Assembly (NCBI RefSeq): GCF_003129605.1 | Contig: NZ_QBDX01000002.1 | Location: 223,501-287,500, forward strand | Source: Hyphobacterium indicum | GTDB lineage: Bacteria; Pseudomonadota; Alphaproteobacteria; Caulobacterales; Maricaulaceae | Direction: 5' to 3' | DNA length: 64,000 bases | In this document: positions 29,838 to 40,216 of the stretch, piece by piece | How positions within the stretch are numbered: position 1 is the stretch's first letter | Layout of the letters: each line of letters begins with the position of its first letter | The notes under the pieces: generated by a model | Database searches by the model: none | What the model was told of the DNA's origin: nothing | What the model saw: the letters and a program-made list of their open reading frames with translations, nothing else | Translations under genes and position numbers: made by a program

Positions 29838-30199
29838 CCCCGGTCCGTATCGTCCAGATTGCCATCGTGGCGGTGGCTGCACTGGCTTGGCTGTTCCAGT
29901 TGGTCCGCCCTGGCGAGGGAATGAATTTCGTGACCGGCCTGGTCGTTTATCTGATCGCCTGGTGGATCACCCTGTTCACCATATTGCCGCTTGGCATTAC
30001 GGGGCAGGCCGAAAGCGGGGAGATTGTGCCCGGAACCGAATCCGGCGCGCCGGTTGTGGCCAATTTCAAGGGCAAGGCGTGGCTGACGACCGTCACCACA
30101 GCCATCATCTGGCTGTTGCTCTTCATTGTTCTGGAATTCCAGCTCATTTCGCTGAACGACATACCGTTCATTCCCGGCGAACACGCCTGGGACGGCTAG
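29834..30199 (+). CDS. DUF1467 family membrane protein
   Basis: 121-aa protein of unknown function. Predicted TM helices lie at about 4-22, 30-52 and 78-100; the central VVYLIAWWITLFTILPLGI is the family hallmark. The small family is found next to mce and proS in many alphaproteobacteria. The start overlaps the mce stop (ATGA). It ends head-on against the SseB-like gene with a shared CTAG (30196-30199) serving as stop on both strands. Confidence 0.85.
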   Translation: MTPVRIVQIAIVAVAALAWLFQLVRPGEGMNFVTGLVVYLIAWWITLFTILPLGITGQAESGEIVPGTESGAPVVANFKGKAWLTTVTTAIIWLLLFIVLEFQLISLNDIPFIPGEHAWDG

Positions 30200-30993
30200 G
30201 GGCGGACAAAAAAGCCCTTCAGCCGCTGCCCCCAGCTACGGGCATAAAACGGCTCGATTCCGGATTCTGCGATATACTGATCGACAAATCCGCTGCCATT
30301 CCCCAGCAGGACGGCATCGACCGGCCTCTCCGGTGCCGCAGTGCTGGCTATGACGATCTCCATGGCCCGTAGCACGGCATCTGTCTTGCCATCTGTCTCG
30401 AGCGCGACCAGCAGGCTGAGCGGGTCGTCATCTCTTTCCGGGACCCGCATCTGGGTCAGAAAGGCGCGCCTGACCGTGCTGTGCCGGGCAAAGAGCCGGG
30501 TGAGGGCCTCGACCATTTCCACCGGAATATCCACCGGCGGGCCGAGCTGGACTTCGGTGTTTTCGGCCAGCGTGTATTCACCCTGTCCGGGAAGGCGCGT
30601 GTCATCGAGCAGACGCGTCACTTCCCCGGGTGTGAATTCCTTGGCGATCTCCTGGCCCGGATTGAGCACCAGATAATTGCCGCGCGTCGATTCCAGCAAT
30701 TCCCGCCCGCGGATCGACAGATACCCTGTCTCCCCCACAACGGTTTCCGTCAGCGCCTCCAGCGATGTGAAAAACGGAATATAGGGCCGTCCGTCTTCGA
30801 ACTCGAAGCTGGCAAGTGACAGCGTATCGCCCTCCCGAATCCGGAAATCCTCGTCCGGCAATCCGGAATCGGCTTCCCCAATGACATAGATCTGCGCATC
30901 CAGCAGCAGATTGAAGAAGTCCGGCCGGGCAACCGGGTCATCGGCGGCGTCCTGCAGCGCTTTTTCCAGCTTGTTTCGCGGAAACTCGGTCAT
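30196..30993 (-). CDS. SseB-domain protein (enhanced serine sensitivity family)
   Basis: 265-aa protein resembling SseB. The N-terminal domain has FNLLLDAQIYVIGE and FTSLEALTETVVGETGYLSIRGRELLEST followed by YLVLNPGQEIAKEFTPGEVTRLL. A C-terminal SseB domain (about 150-255; PVEMVEALTRLFARHSTVRRAFLTQM and the DGKTDAVLRAMEIVIAST segment) completes it. The function is not established; the name comes from E. coli, where sseB affects serine sensitivity. No signal peptide or TM is seen. It is a single-gene unit converging on DUF1467. Confidence 0.8.
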   Translation of the reverse strand: MTEFPRNKLEKALQDAADDPVARPDFFNLLLDAQIYVIGEADSGLPDEDFRIREGDTLSLASFEFEDGRPYIPFFTSLEALTETVVGETGYLSIRGRELLESTRGNYLVLNPGQEIAKEFTPGEVTRLLDDTRLPGQGEYTLAENTEVQLGPPVDIPVEMVEALTRLFARHSTVRRAFLTQMRVPERDDDPLSLLVALETDGKTDAVLRAMEIVIASTAAPERPVDAVLLGNGSGFVDQYIAESGIEPFYARSWGQRLKGFFVRP

Positions 30994-31046
30994 GTCTGCT
31001 CCTCACCGACTTCATGCCAGCTTTCACGATCAGAGGACAGCCGGTT

Positions 31047-31967
31047 TTAATCTGCAGATCGTGCGTGCTCACGCGACATCAGCAACACGCTGGCGAGGAC
31101 CACGCCGAAGCCGGCGAGATGGACCCACTCGAAAGGTTCATCCAGCAACACATATGAAAAAATGAGGGCGGAACACGGCATCACCGCCATGAAACCGGCC
31201 GCCGTGGCTCCTTTCGCCTTGCGGACGCCGAGATACCAGAGCCAGCTGCCAAGGGCGAGCGTGCCCGCGCCATACCAGGCCAGTGCCGTCCAGGATCGCG
31301 GCGAAGCCTGTGACCAGTCCCAGCCCAGCCCCTGCCAGATAGCGAACGGCAGAAAGAAGGGAATCGCGATGGCCGCGGACAACAGGGCCACCAGCACCGG
31401 AGAGACCGTTTGCGTCGTGGTCCGTCCGGCCAGCGTGTAGACCGCTTCACAGCAGACCGCTGCCAAAACCAGCAGGCTTCCGGCTATGATCAGGCTGCCG
31501 GACTCCCCCTGGCTCATCAGATTCAGGATCAGCACGCCGGCCACGGCCAGCGCAATGGCGATCAGTTTCGGCACCGTCACGGATTCCTTCAGGAACAGAA
31601 TGGCGCCAGCCGCCGTAATCGCCGGAGCCGTACTCATCACAACGGCACCGGCGGCCCCGGGGATCAGGCGCATGCCGTAGAGCATCAGCACCGAAAAGCC
31701 GAACATGCCGAAGGCGGCGATGACGGCAATGCGGATCCAGTCGGCCTTGCGGATGCAGGCAATTTCATGTCTGTGCGCGAACGCCAGCGGAGACAGCGCC
31801 AGAACGCCAAGGCCGACACGGAGCCCCGCGGCCAGCATGACAGGGAAGTCCTGCCCGATGATGCGGCTGACCGGTGTGGCCGAGCCGAATATGGCCATGC
31901 CGAGGAACAGGAAGGCGAGAGTCGAGCCGGTCCCGGATTTTGGATCGCTGTCAGGGGTGTCAGACAT
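31047..31967 (-). CDS. EamA/DMT-family permease
   Basis: 306-aa inner-membrane protein with ten predicted TM helices in two EamA repeats of five (about 20-145 and 160-295), as in drug/metabolite exporters; the substrate is unknown. Conserved pieces are [17 protein letters not shown]-like TM4-5 sequence in the first half and [24 protein letters not shown] in the second. The longer in-frame start at 32039 is rejected because its first 24 residues are polar and the ATG at 31967 has a GGGGG-type Shine-Dalgarno. proS is divergently oriented, 122 bp away. Confidence 0.85.
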   Translation of the reverse strand: MSDTPDSDPKSGTGSTLAFLFLGMAIFGSATPVSRIIGQDFPVMLAAGLRVGLGVLALSPLAFAHRHEIACIRKADWIRIAVIAAFGMFGFSVLMLYGMRLIPGAAGAVVMSTAPAITAAGAILFLKESVTVPKLIAIALAVAGVLILNLMSQGESGSLIIAGSLLVLAAVCCEAVYTLAGRTTTQTVSPVLVALLSAAIAIPFFLPFAIWQGLGWDWSQASPRSWTALAWYGAGTLALGSWLWYLGVRKAKGATAAGFMAVMPCSALIFSYVLLDEPFEWVHLAGFGVVLASVLLMSREHARSAD

Positions 31968-32089
31968 GCCCCCAGACAAGTGGCCTGCCGGGCATCTGTC
32001 AACGCCGGACGGGAAAACGTTGGCGCGGCTTGCTACCACTGCAGCAGCAGTTTATGCCAAAACCGGTTGCAACAATCAGATCAGAATCC

Positions 32090-33427
32090 ATGCGCCTTTC
32101 CCGTTATTTCATCCCCGTTCTGAAGGAAACGCCTTCGGACGCCCAGATTGTCTCGCACCGCCTGATGTTGCGGGCCGGCCTGATCCGTCAGGAGGCCGCC
32201 GGCATCTATGCCTGGCTGCCGCTCGGTCACCGCGTTCTGCGCAAGATCGAGCAGATCGTCCGCGAGGAACAGGACCGCGCCGGAGCGGCCGAGATGTTAA
32301 TGCCGACCCTGCAACCGGCCGATCTGTGGCGCGAAAGCGGCCGCTATGATGATTACGGGCTTGAAATGCTGCGCATCGTCGACCGCCACAAACGCGATCT
32401 GCTTTACGGCCCGACCAATGAGGAAATGATCACGGAGATATTCCGCAGCTATTGCCGCTCCTACAAGGACGTGCCCAAGCTGCTCTATCATATCCAGTGG
32501 AAATTCCGTGACGAAATCCGCCCGCGTTTCGGCGTCATGCGCGGCCGCGAATTCCTGATGAAGGATGCCTATTCTTTTGATCTGGATGAAGACAGCGCCC
32601 GCAAGGCCTATAACCGCATGTTCGTGGCCTATCTGAACACATTTGCGCGCATGGGACTGAAAGCTGTTCCGATGCGGGCCGATACCGGCCCGATTGGCGG
32701 CGACCTGTCGCACGAATTCATCATTCTGGCCGAAACCGGCGAGAGCGAGGTTTTCTGCCATGCTGATCTTGTGGAGATGGGCGCGCCGGGTCTGGATGTG
32801 GATTTCGAGGGAGATCTGCAGCCGCTCGTTGATCAGCGCACATCATTGTATGCGGCCACCGAGGAAATGCATGAGGCGGATCGTTTCGAGGCAGAAGTCC
32901 CGGCGGACAAACGCCTCTCGGCCCGCGGTATTGAAGTCGGGCATATCTTCTATTTCGGCACCAAGTATTCCGAACCGATGAAAGCCTTTGTTGCGCATCC
33001 GGATGGCAAGGAGCGCCCGGTTCACATGGGCAGTTATGGCGTGGGCGTCTCCCGTCTGATGGGCGGCATTATCGAGGCCAGCCATGACGAGAACGGCATC
33101 ATATGGCCGGAAAGCGTTGCCCCTTATGGCGTCGGCATCATCAATATGCGACCCGATGACGATGAAACGAATGCCGCCTGCGAGACCGCCTATGCGGCGC
33201 TGACCCGGGCCGGCAAGGAGCCCTTGCTGGATGATACGGCGGACCGGGCAGGGGGCAAGTTTGCCCGTATGGATCTTATCGGCCTGCCTTACCAAATGGT
33301 CATTGGCCCGCGCGGGCTGAAAGAGGGCAGGATCGAGGTCAAGGTGCGCCGGTCCGGCGAGAAGCATGAACTCTCGCTTGACGACGCAATCAATCGTCTT
33401 GCGGAAGGATCCTTCATCGATGGCTGA
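32090..33427 (+). CDS. proS: Prolyl-tRNA synthetase (short alphaproteobacterial type)
   Basis: 445-aa class II aminoacyl-tRNA synthetase. Class II motif 2 is [26 protein letters not shown] and motif 3 contains [16 protein letters not shown]; a C-terminal anticodon-binding domain covers about 345-440. The large YbaK-type editing insertion of E. coli ProS is absent, replaced by a short insert (about 205-270), as in other alphaproteobacteria. The start is taken at [11 protein letters not shown]; an in-frame ATG at 32054 would add 12 residues, and neither has a strong ribosome-binding site. It overlaps lolC by 8 bp. Confidence 0.95.
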   Translation: MRLSRYFIPVLKETPSDAQIVSHRLMLRAGLIRQEAAGIYAWLPLGHRVLRKIEQIVREEQDRAGAAEMLMPTLQPADLWRESGRYDDYGLEMLRIVDRHKRDLLYGPTNEEMITEIFRSYCRSYKDVPKLLYHIQWKFRDEIRPRFGVMRGREFLMKDAYSFDLDEDSARKAYNRMFVAYLNTFARMGLKAVPMRADTGPIGGDLSHEFIILAETGESEVFCHADLVEMGAPGLDVDFEGDLQPLVDQRTSLYAATEEMHEADRFEAEVPADKRLSARGIEVGHIFYFGTKYSEPMKAFVAHPDGKERPVHMGSYGVGVSRLMGGIIEASHDENGIIWPESVAPYGVGIINMRPDDDETNAACETAYAALTRAGKEPLLDDTADRAGGKFARMDLIGLPYQMVIGPRGLKEGRIEVKVRRSGEKHELSLDDAINRLAEGSFIDG

Positions 33428-34719
33428 TGCGAAGCTGGGCGGTGCCCGGCCTTTTGCGCCGTTTGAGTTCGTGATCGCCATGCGCTATCTGCGCGCCCGG
33501 CGCAAGGAAGGCGGCATCGCGCTGATCGCGATCATTTCGTTTATGGGCATCATGCTCGGCGTTGCCGCGCTCATCATCGTCCTCTCCATCATGAACGGTT
33601 TCCGCTACGAGTTGCTGAGCCAGCTTCTTGGGGCGCAGAGCCATATCTATGTGGATGTCCGCGGCCTGACCGAACCGGAGATCGACGACATCGAACAAGG
33701 CCTTGAGCGTATTCCGGGCGTGCTGAATGCCGGCCCGCGTTATGAGGGCCAGGCGCTTTTTACCGCCAACGGCCAGACTGTTGGCGCACAGGTGGTCGGT
33801 ATCGAGCCCGGTGACCTGGCGGATATTCCCCGGATTTCCGCCATCCCTGCCGGGGACGAACGCTATGGCCTGATCGATGGCACATTTGACACGTTCGGCG
33901 ATGGCAATCATGGCGGTGACAATATCCTGATCGGCCGCGCCCTCGCTGCGCGCCTGGATGTCGGACCGGGCGATCAGATCACTGTGCTGGCTCCGACCGG
34001 CTCCTCCGGCCCGTTCGGGACCGTGCCGCGGCGCAAGGCTTTCACCGTCGGCGGAATCTTTACCGTCGGTGTGCACCAGTTTGACCAGGTCGTGACCTTC
34101 ATGCCGCTGGAACAATCCCTGCTGTTTTTTGCGCAGGACGGGCCGCTGACCATCGAGGCCCGCGTTCAGGACCCGGTCGAGATCGGAGCGGTAATGGTTG
34201 AAGTGCGCCGTGCCGTCGGCAGCGGTGTTGCCGTTTATGACTGGCGCGACCAGAGCTCGGCCTTCTATCAGGCGCTGCAGGTGGAACGCTTCGCCATGCG
34301 GCTCATCCTGTCGGTCGTTATCCTGATTGCCGCACTCAACATCATCACCGGACTGATCATGCTGGTGAAGAACAAGGGCCGGGATATCGCCATTTTGCGC
34401 ACAATGGGCGCGACCCGTGGCTCGGTCATGCGGATATTCCTGCTGATCGGCATGATGATCGGAGCTGTCGGGGCGCTCTCGGGGGCAGCACTGGGTTTTG
34501 CCTTCGTATTGAATATTGAACATCTGCAGAACTTCATCGAGCTTCTGACCGGCGTCGATCCGTTCAACCCTGAAGTCTATTTCCTGACCCGGCTGCCCGC
34601 CCGGATTGATCCGGGCGAGGTCAGCTTCGCCATCCTCTTCGGCCTGATATCGGCCTTGCTCGCGGCCTTCCCGCCGGCCTGGCGCGCGGCCCGGCTCGAT
34701 CCTGTGGAGGCGCTGCGTT

Positions 34720-34727
<8 letters not shown>
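33420..34727 (+). CDS. lolC: Lipoprotein-releasing ABC transporter permease LolC/E
   Basis: 435-aa inner-membrane permease of the Lol system, which extracts outer-membrane lipoproteins. TM1 (about 30-60; [29 protein letters not shown]) is followed by a periplasmic MacB-like domain (about 60-280) and three C-terminal TMs of the FtsX domain ([46 protein letters not shown] coupling helix). A single permease serves as LolF-like homodimer in alphaproteobacteria. It overlaps proS by 8 bp (ATGGCTGA) and lolD by 8 bp (ATGAGTGA). Confidence 0.93.
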
Positions 34728-35412
<685 letters not shown>

Positions 35413-35443
35413 CAGGGGGATTCCGGCATTAACCAAAAACCTG

Positions 35444-35472
35444 TTGCGGCGCGGAACAAAACGTGAAAGAAC
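35444..35472 (+). promoter_or_regulatory. Candidate promoter of the SOS-regulated small gene
   Basis: TTGCGG (35444-35449) and AAGAAC (35467-35472) are 17 bp apart. The -10 candidate is poor but overlaps the first half of the LexA box, as LexA operators commonly overlap the promoter. Confidence 0.35.
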
Positions 35473-35483
35473 ATAACCGGAAC
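35469..35483 (+). promoter_or_regulatory. LexA operator (SOS box) upstream of the sidA-like gene
   Basis: GAAC-N7-GAAC, exact (GAACATAACCGGAAC), the direct-repeat LexA site of alphaproteobacteria. It lies 22 bp before the ATG of the 30-codon gene. The same motif in the same exact form lies in front of lexA at 59362-59376. Confidence 0.8.
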
Positions 35484-35505
35484 AACACCGATAACGGAGC
35501 TGGTT

Positions 35506-35598
35506 ATGAGACGACTTCTTGCTGACGCAACTTCCGCTGCCGCCATTCTGGGCTTCGGCTGGATGATTTTGATGTGGACATCCATTCTCCTCGCCTGA
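35506..35598 (+). CDS. sidA: SidA-like SOS-induced membrane peptide (cell-division inhibitor candidate)
   Basis: 30-codon gene. The peptide begins MRRLLADAT and then forms one hydrophobic helix (about 11-29, with GFGWMILMW) that ends almost at the C-terminus, a single-pass inner-membrane peptide. GGAG at 35496-35499 is 6 bp from the ATG, an ideal Shine-Dalgarno, and a perfect LexA box lies 22 bp upstream of the ATG. In Caulobacter crescentus SidA is a 29-aa inner-membrane SOS product that blocks division through FtsW, and I recall its gene lying just upstream of dnaE, as here. Size, topology, operator and neighbourhood agree; I cannot align it with the Caulobacter protein. dnaE follows 55 bp later. 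Confidence 0.68.
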   Translation: MRRLLADATSAAAILGFGWMILMWTSILLA

Positions 35599-35653
35599 CC
35601 TTTTCGGGCAGGCTCTGCTAGGAGGGGTGAGTCGAAATCAGGGAGTATCCGGA

Positions 35654-38600
35654 ATGAGCGAGTCTTCAGGAGAGGCCGGACAGGCATTTGTCCATCTCCG
35701 CAATCGCTCGCCCTATTCGGTGCTCGAAGGGGCCATCCCGATCAAACACATGGTGGAGTTAGCGCAGGGCGGCGATATGCCGGCCATCGGCCTGACCGAT
35801 ACCAACAATCTTTTCGGGGCGCTGGAATTTTCCGAAACCCTGTCCGCTGCCGGCATACAGCCGATCACGGGCTGCACGCTTTCCATTCGTCTGGCTGAGC
35901 CTCGCCCCGGTGAAGCCGCGAGGCCGGATGGCACCATCGTGGTGCTGGCTGCCAATGAGACCGGCTATCGCAATCTTCTCAAACTCACGAGTGCCGCCTT
36001 CCTTGAGGTCGGTCCGGCCGAACCGGCCCACATCGCGGCCGGGAAACTCTTCCAGCACACAGAAGGCCTGATCGCGCTGACGGGCGGGCCTGACAGCGTG
36101 CTGAATCGTCTGATTGTTGATGATCACCGGCAGGAGGCAGGGGCCTGGCTCTCGCGTTTGCAGGAGGCGTTCGGCGACCGGCTCTATGTCGAGCTGCAAC
36201 GGCATGGCCGCCGCGAGGAATTACTGGCCGAAACCTGGCTGGTCGATGAAGCCTATGCCCGCAATCTGCCTCTGGTTGCGACCAATGAATGCTATTTTCC
36301 GGATCGGGACATGCATTCCGCCCACGATGCCTTGTTGTGCATTGCCGAGGGCGAATATCTGACGGTTGAAAACCGCCGCCGGGTCACGCCGGATCATTTT
36401 TTCGCGCCGGCAGAGGAGATGCGGGCGCGCTTTGGGGATCTGCCGGAGGCCATCTCCAACACGATCGAGATTGCGCGCCGGTGTTCCTTCAGGCCGCAGA
36501 CTCACGATCCGATCCTCCCGGGCTTCCCGACCGAAGCCGGCCGCGATGAACTCGCCGAACTCCGCGCCCAGGCCGAAGCCGGCCTGAAAGCGCGGCTGGC
36601 AGCGGTCGAAGCGGCCGCGCCGGTCGAGGAATATGAGGCGCGGCTGGCGCTGGAGCTGGAAATCATCGGTTCGATGGGGTTTCCCGGCTACTTCCTGATC
36701 GTTTCCGATTTCATCAAATGGGCAAAGGCCCATGATATTCCGGTTGGTCCCGGCCGCGGATCGGGAGCCGGATCGCTGGTCGCCTGGTCGTTGACCATTA
36801 CCGATCTTGATCCCTTGCGGTTTGGTCTGCTGTTCGAGCGTTTCCTCAATCCGGAACGGGTCTCCATGCCCGATTTCGACGTCGATTTCTGTCAAGAACG
36901 GCGCGGCGAGGTGATCCGCTATGTGCAGGAGCGCTATGGCGCCGACCATGTCGCCCAGATCATCACCTTCGGCACGCTGCAGGCCCGCGCGGTCGTGCGC
37001 GATGTCGGCCGTGTCCTGCAATTGCCGCTCGGCCTCGTCGACAAGCTGGCCAAGCTGGTCCCGGCCAATCCTGCCAATCCGGTCACGCTGGCAGAGGCGA
37101 TCGAGACCGAACCGCGGCTGCGCCTGTTTGCCGAGGAAGAGCCGGGCGTGGACCGCTTGCTGGAGATCGCGCTGAAGCTGGAAGGCCTGTATCGCAACGC
37201 GTCCACCCATGCTGCGGGCGTGGTGATTGGTGACCGGCCGCTGGACGAACTCGTGCCGCTCTACCGTGATCCGCGATCAGATATTCCCGCCACCCAGTTC
37301 AACATGAAATGGGTCGAGCCCGCCGGGCTGGTCAAATTCGACTTTCTCGGCCTCAAGACCCTGACGGTGATCGCCCGCGCCCTGAAATACATAGAACAGG
37401 CCGGAGGCGACGTACCTGATCTTGAAAATGCGGCTTTCGATGATCCGAAAGTCTATCAGCTCTTGTCGACCGGGGCGGGTATTGGTGTGTTCCAGATGGA
37501 ATCCACCGGCATGCGCGACACGCTCGCCAAGATGAAGCCCGACAAGATCGAGGATCTGATCGCGCTCATCTCCCTCTACCGGCCGGGGCCGATGAAAAAT
37601 ATCGACGTTTATGTCGACCGCAAATTCGGCCGCGCCGAGGTGGACTATCTCCATCCCGATCTCAAAACCGTTCTGGACGAGACCTACGGGGTCATCATCT
37701 ACCAGGAACAGGTGATGCAGATCGCCCAGATCCTGTCCGGATACTCGCTCGGGGAGGCCGACCTTCTGCGCCGTGCCATGGGCAAGAAGAAAAAGGAGGA
37801 GATGGCCCTCCAGAAAGTGCGCTTCCTCGAAGGGGCAGAGAAGAAAGGCGTTTCGCGCGGCAAGGCGGAATATATCTTCGAACTGGTCAATGAATTTGCC
37901 GGTTACGGCTTCAACAAATCCCACGCCGCGGCCTATGCGGCCATCGCCTACCGGACCGGCTTTCTGAAGGCCAACCATCCGGTAGAATTCCTTGCCGCCC
38001 TGATGAGCCTCGACCGCAACAATGTCGAGAAGCTGGCGGTTTTCTTCCAGGAAGCCCGGCGCATGGATGTGACCATCCGGCCGCCCGACATCAATCTTTC
38101 CGAAGCCGACTTTTCGGTGAAGGACGGAGCGGTCATCTATGCGCTTGGCGCGATCCGCAATGTCAGCCTGTCGGCCATGGAAGCGCTGGTGGAAGAACGC
38201 AAGGCCAATGGCCCCTTCGCCGACCTCTTCGATTTCGCCGAGCGCGTTGATCCGCGGCTTCTGAACAAGCGGACCCTGGAAAATCTTGCCCGCGCCGGCG
38301 CTTTCGACAGTGTCGAGCTGGATCGCGCCCGCGCCTTCGCCGCCGCCGAGACATTGTGCGCCATGTCGGCCAAGGCCCATGAAGAGCGCGAGACCGCGCA
38401 GGTCAGTCTCTTTGGCGGTGCCGATCCGGAGTCCGGCGGTCTGGCCCGCCCGAAACTGCCCGACGTGCCGCCATGGACGGCCACTCAGCGGCTGGACGAG
38501 GAGCTGGCGGCCATCGGCTATTATCTTTCCGGTCATCCGCTGGATGATCTGGCCGATATGCTGGCCAAACGCGGCGTTGTCTTCGTCGCCGATGCGCCCG

Positions 38601-39106
38601 ACCGGGTCGCGGATGGCGCGTCCGCCATTCGCATGGCCGGCGTCGTCCGCCGCCGTCAGGAACGTGTGTCACAACGCTCCGGCAAGCGTTTTGCATGGGT
38701 CACGCTCTCGGATCCGTCCGGCGAATTCGAGGTCCTGGTCAATCCTGACACGCTGCAATCCTCCCGCGATGCGTTGGAGGTCGGGGCTTCGGTCATGATC
38801 AGTGCCAGTATCGATGACAAGGAAGAACAGCTCCGCTTTTTCGCTGACAGCATAGAAGCCCTGGATGAGGCCCCCGCCGCCGCCGGGCTGAAAGTGCGTC
38901 TCGATGTGTCCGCACTGGAAAGCGTCAAGGCGCGGCTGGATCGGGCCGCAGACAGTGCGAAAGGCGAGGGGATTGTTCATCTTGTCCTGTCGGTCGCCGA
39001 CGGCAGTGAAGCGGAATTGCGTCTGCCCGGCCGCGTGCCGACGACACCACCTGTCCAGGCCGCTCTGCGCGGGGTCAAGGGCGTGGAAAGCGTCGAGCTG
39101 ATCTAG
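35654..39106 (+). CDS. dnaE: DNA polymerase III alpha subunit
   Basis: 1150-aa replicative polymerase. The PHP domain is at the N-terminus (FVHLRNRSPYSVLEGAIPIKHMVELA...AIGLTDTNNLFGALEF). The C-family polymerase palm has catalytic Asp407 and Asp409 in PDFDVDF. The fingers region follows (YQEQVMQIAQILSGYSLGEADLLRRAMGKKK; NKSHAAAYAAIAY), then tandem HhH and an OB-fold (about 965-1045). Phe instead of Ile in PDFDVDF is also seen in E. coli. An in-frame GTG at 35627 is rejected in favour of ATG 35654 with GGGAG just upstream. It follows the sidA-like gene. Confidence 0.97.
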   Translation: MSESSGEAGQAFVHLRNRSPYSVLEGAIPIKHMVELAQGGDMPAIGLTDTNNLFGALEFSETLSAAGIQPITGCTLSIRLAEPRPGEAARPDGTIVVLAANETGYRNLLKLTSAAFLEVGPAEPAHIAAGKLFQHTEGLIALTGGPDSVLNRLIVDDHRQEAGAWLSRLQEAFGDRLYVELQRHGRREELLAETWLVDEAYARNLPLVATNECYFPDRDMHSAHDALLCIAEGEYLTVENRRRVTPDHFFAPAEEMRARFGDLPEAISNTIEIARRCSFRPQTHDPILPGFPTEAGRDELAELRAQAEAGLKARLAAVEAAAPVEEYEARLALELEIIGSMGFPGYFLIVSDFIKWAKAHDIPVGPGRGSGAGSLVAWSLTITDLDPLRFGLLFERFLNPERVSMPDFDVDFCQERRGEVIRYVQERYGADHVAQIITFGTLQARAVVRDVGRVLQLPLGLVDKLAKLVPANPANPVTLAEAIETEPRLRLFAEEEPGVDRLLEIALKLEGLYRNASTHAAGVVIGDRPLDELVPLYRDPRSDIPATQFNMKWVEPAGLVKFDFLGLKTLTVIARALKYIEQAGGDVPDLENAAFDDPKVYQLLSTGAGIGVFQMESTGMRDTLAKMKPDKIEDLIALISLYRPGPMKNIDVYVDRKFGRAEVDYLHPDLKTVLDETYGVIIYQEQVMQIAQILSGYSLGEADLLRRAMGKKKKEEMALQKVRFLEGAEKKGVSRGKAEYIFELVNEFAGYGFNKSHAAAYAAIAYRTGFLKANHPVEFLAALMSLDRNNVEKLAVFFQEARRMDVTIRPPDINLSEADFSVKDGAVIYALGAIRNVSLSAMEALVEERKANGPFADLFDFAERVDPRLLNKRTLENLARAGAFDSVELDRARAFAAAETLCAMSAKAHEERETAQVSLFGGADPESGGLARPKLPDVPPWTATQRLDEELAAIGYYLSGHPLDDLADMLAKRGVVFVADAPDRVADGASAIRMAGVVRRRQERVSQRSGKRFAWVTLSDPSGEFEVLVNPDTLQSSRDALEVGASVMISASIDDKEEQLRFFADSIEALDEAPAAAGLKVRLDVSALESVKARLDRAADSAKGEGIVHLVLSVADGSEAELRLPGRVPTTPPVQAALRGVKGVESVELI

Positions 39107-39130
39107 CCGCCGCCATCTGCCCAATCGGGC

Positions 39131-39159
39131 TTGCGCCACACGCTATTCCCGCCTATATG
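39131..39159 (+). promoter_or_regulatory. Promoter of rpsB-tsf
   Basis: TTGCGC (39131-39136), 17 bp, TATATG (39154-39159). It lies 25 bp after the dnaE stop and leaves an mRNA leader of about 120 nt before rpsB. Confidence 0.5.
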
Positions 39160-39164
39160 CGCGC

Positions 39165-39287
39165 CTGATCACGCACACGGGACTTCGGTGCACCTCGAAT
39201 TGGGGTGTTATCGCTCCGGTGTTGCGGTCGGCATCGGGCTGATCGTGACTCCGTTCCGTGGAGGCCAACCGGAAAAGGATATGATCA
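39165..39287 (+). promoter_or_regulatory. rpsB 5' leader, possible S2 autoregulatory RNA
   Basis: A GC-rich leader of about 120 nt with several possible short stems, for example ACTCC and GGAGG around 39248-39264, then GGAAAAGGAT before the ATG. Ribosomal protein S2 represses its own mRNA through a leader in other bacteria. Here a regulatory structure is only inferred from leader length. Confidence 0.3.
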
Positions 39288-40175
39288 ATGGCACTGCCTG
39301 AATTCTCCATGCGCCAATTGCTCGAAGCTGGCGCACACTTCGGACACCAGACCCACCGCTGGAACCCCAAGATGAAGTCTTTCATCTTTGGCGAGCGCGC
39401 AAACATCCACATTATCGACCTGTCACAGACGGTGCCGCTTTTGCACCAGGCACTGGTTCAGGTGCGTGATGTGGCGGCCAAGGGTGGCCGTATCCTGTTT
39501 GTCGGTACCAAGCGTCAGGCGTCCGACATCATCGCGCAGAACGCCAAGCGTTGCGCGCAGTATTACATGAACAACCGCTGGCTCGGCGGCACGCTGACCA
39601 ACTGGGCAACGATTTCAAATTCCATCGCCCGCTTGCGCGAACTGGAAGGCCTGTTCGACGATGAACAAGCCCAGTCCGGCTTCACCAAGAAGGAATTGCT
39701 GAACCTGACCCGCGAGCGCGACAAGCTGGAATTGTCCCTCGGCGGCATCAAGGAAATGGGCGGCACGCCGGACCTGATGTTCGTGATCGACACCAACAAG
39801 GAAGCGATCGCCATTCTGGAAGCCAAGAAGCTGGGCATTCCGGTCATCGGTATTGTTGATACCAATTGTGACCCGGACCCGATCGACTTCCCGATCCCGG
39901 CCAATGACGATGCCGCGCGCGCCATTACCCTGTATTGCGAGCTGATCGCGGACGCAGCGCTTGATGGCATGACACAAGGCCAGTCGGATCTCGGTGTGGA
40001 TATCGGCGCCGCCGAAAACCCCGTTGTTGAACCGGCTCTGACCGAAACGGCAGAAGCGGCTCCGGCTGAGGAAGCGCCAGCTGAAGAAGCCAAAGCCGCA
40101 CCGGCTGCGGACACTGTCGCGGAAACGTCAGACGAATCCGCTACCGAAGCGAAAGAAGAAAAGACCGAAGGCTGA
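39288..40175 (+). CDS. rpsB: 30S ribosomal protein S2
   Basis: 295-aa small-subunit protein. It shows [53 protein letters not shown] and [25 protein letters not shown]. After about residue 245 an Ala/Glu-rich tail of about 50 residues ([20 protein letters not shown]) extends beyond the 241-aa E. coli length. First gene of rpsB-tsf; 41 bp to tsf. Confidence 0.98.
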   Translation: MALPEFSMRQLLEAGAHFGHQTHRWNPKMKSFIFGERANIHIIDLSQTVPLLHQALVQVRDVAAKGGRILFVGTKRQASDIIAQNAKRCAQYYMNNRWLGGTLTNWATISNSIARLRELEGLFDDEQAQSGFTKKELLNLTRERDKLELSLGGIKEMGGTPDLMFVIDTNKEAIAILEAKKLGIPVIGIVDTNCDPDPIDFPIPANDDAARAITLYCELIADAALDGMTQGQSDLGVDIGAAENPVVEPALTETAEAAPAEEAPAEEAKAAPAADTVAETSDESATEAKEEKTEG

Positions 40176-40216
40176 TCCCGGCCTCCGGCATCGAACGAAA
40201 ATCAGGAGCATTACCG

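Noticed and set aside
35466-35472. A second GAAC pair with 11-bp spacing (GAAC at 35453 and 35469) near the sidA-like gene
   Set aside because: LexA sites in this group need a 7-bp spacer; only 35469-35483 fits.
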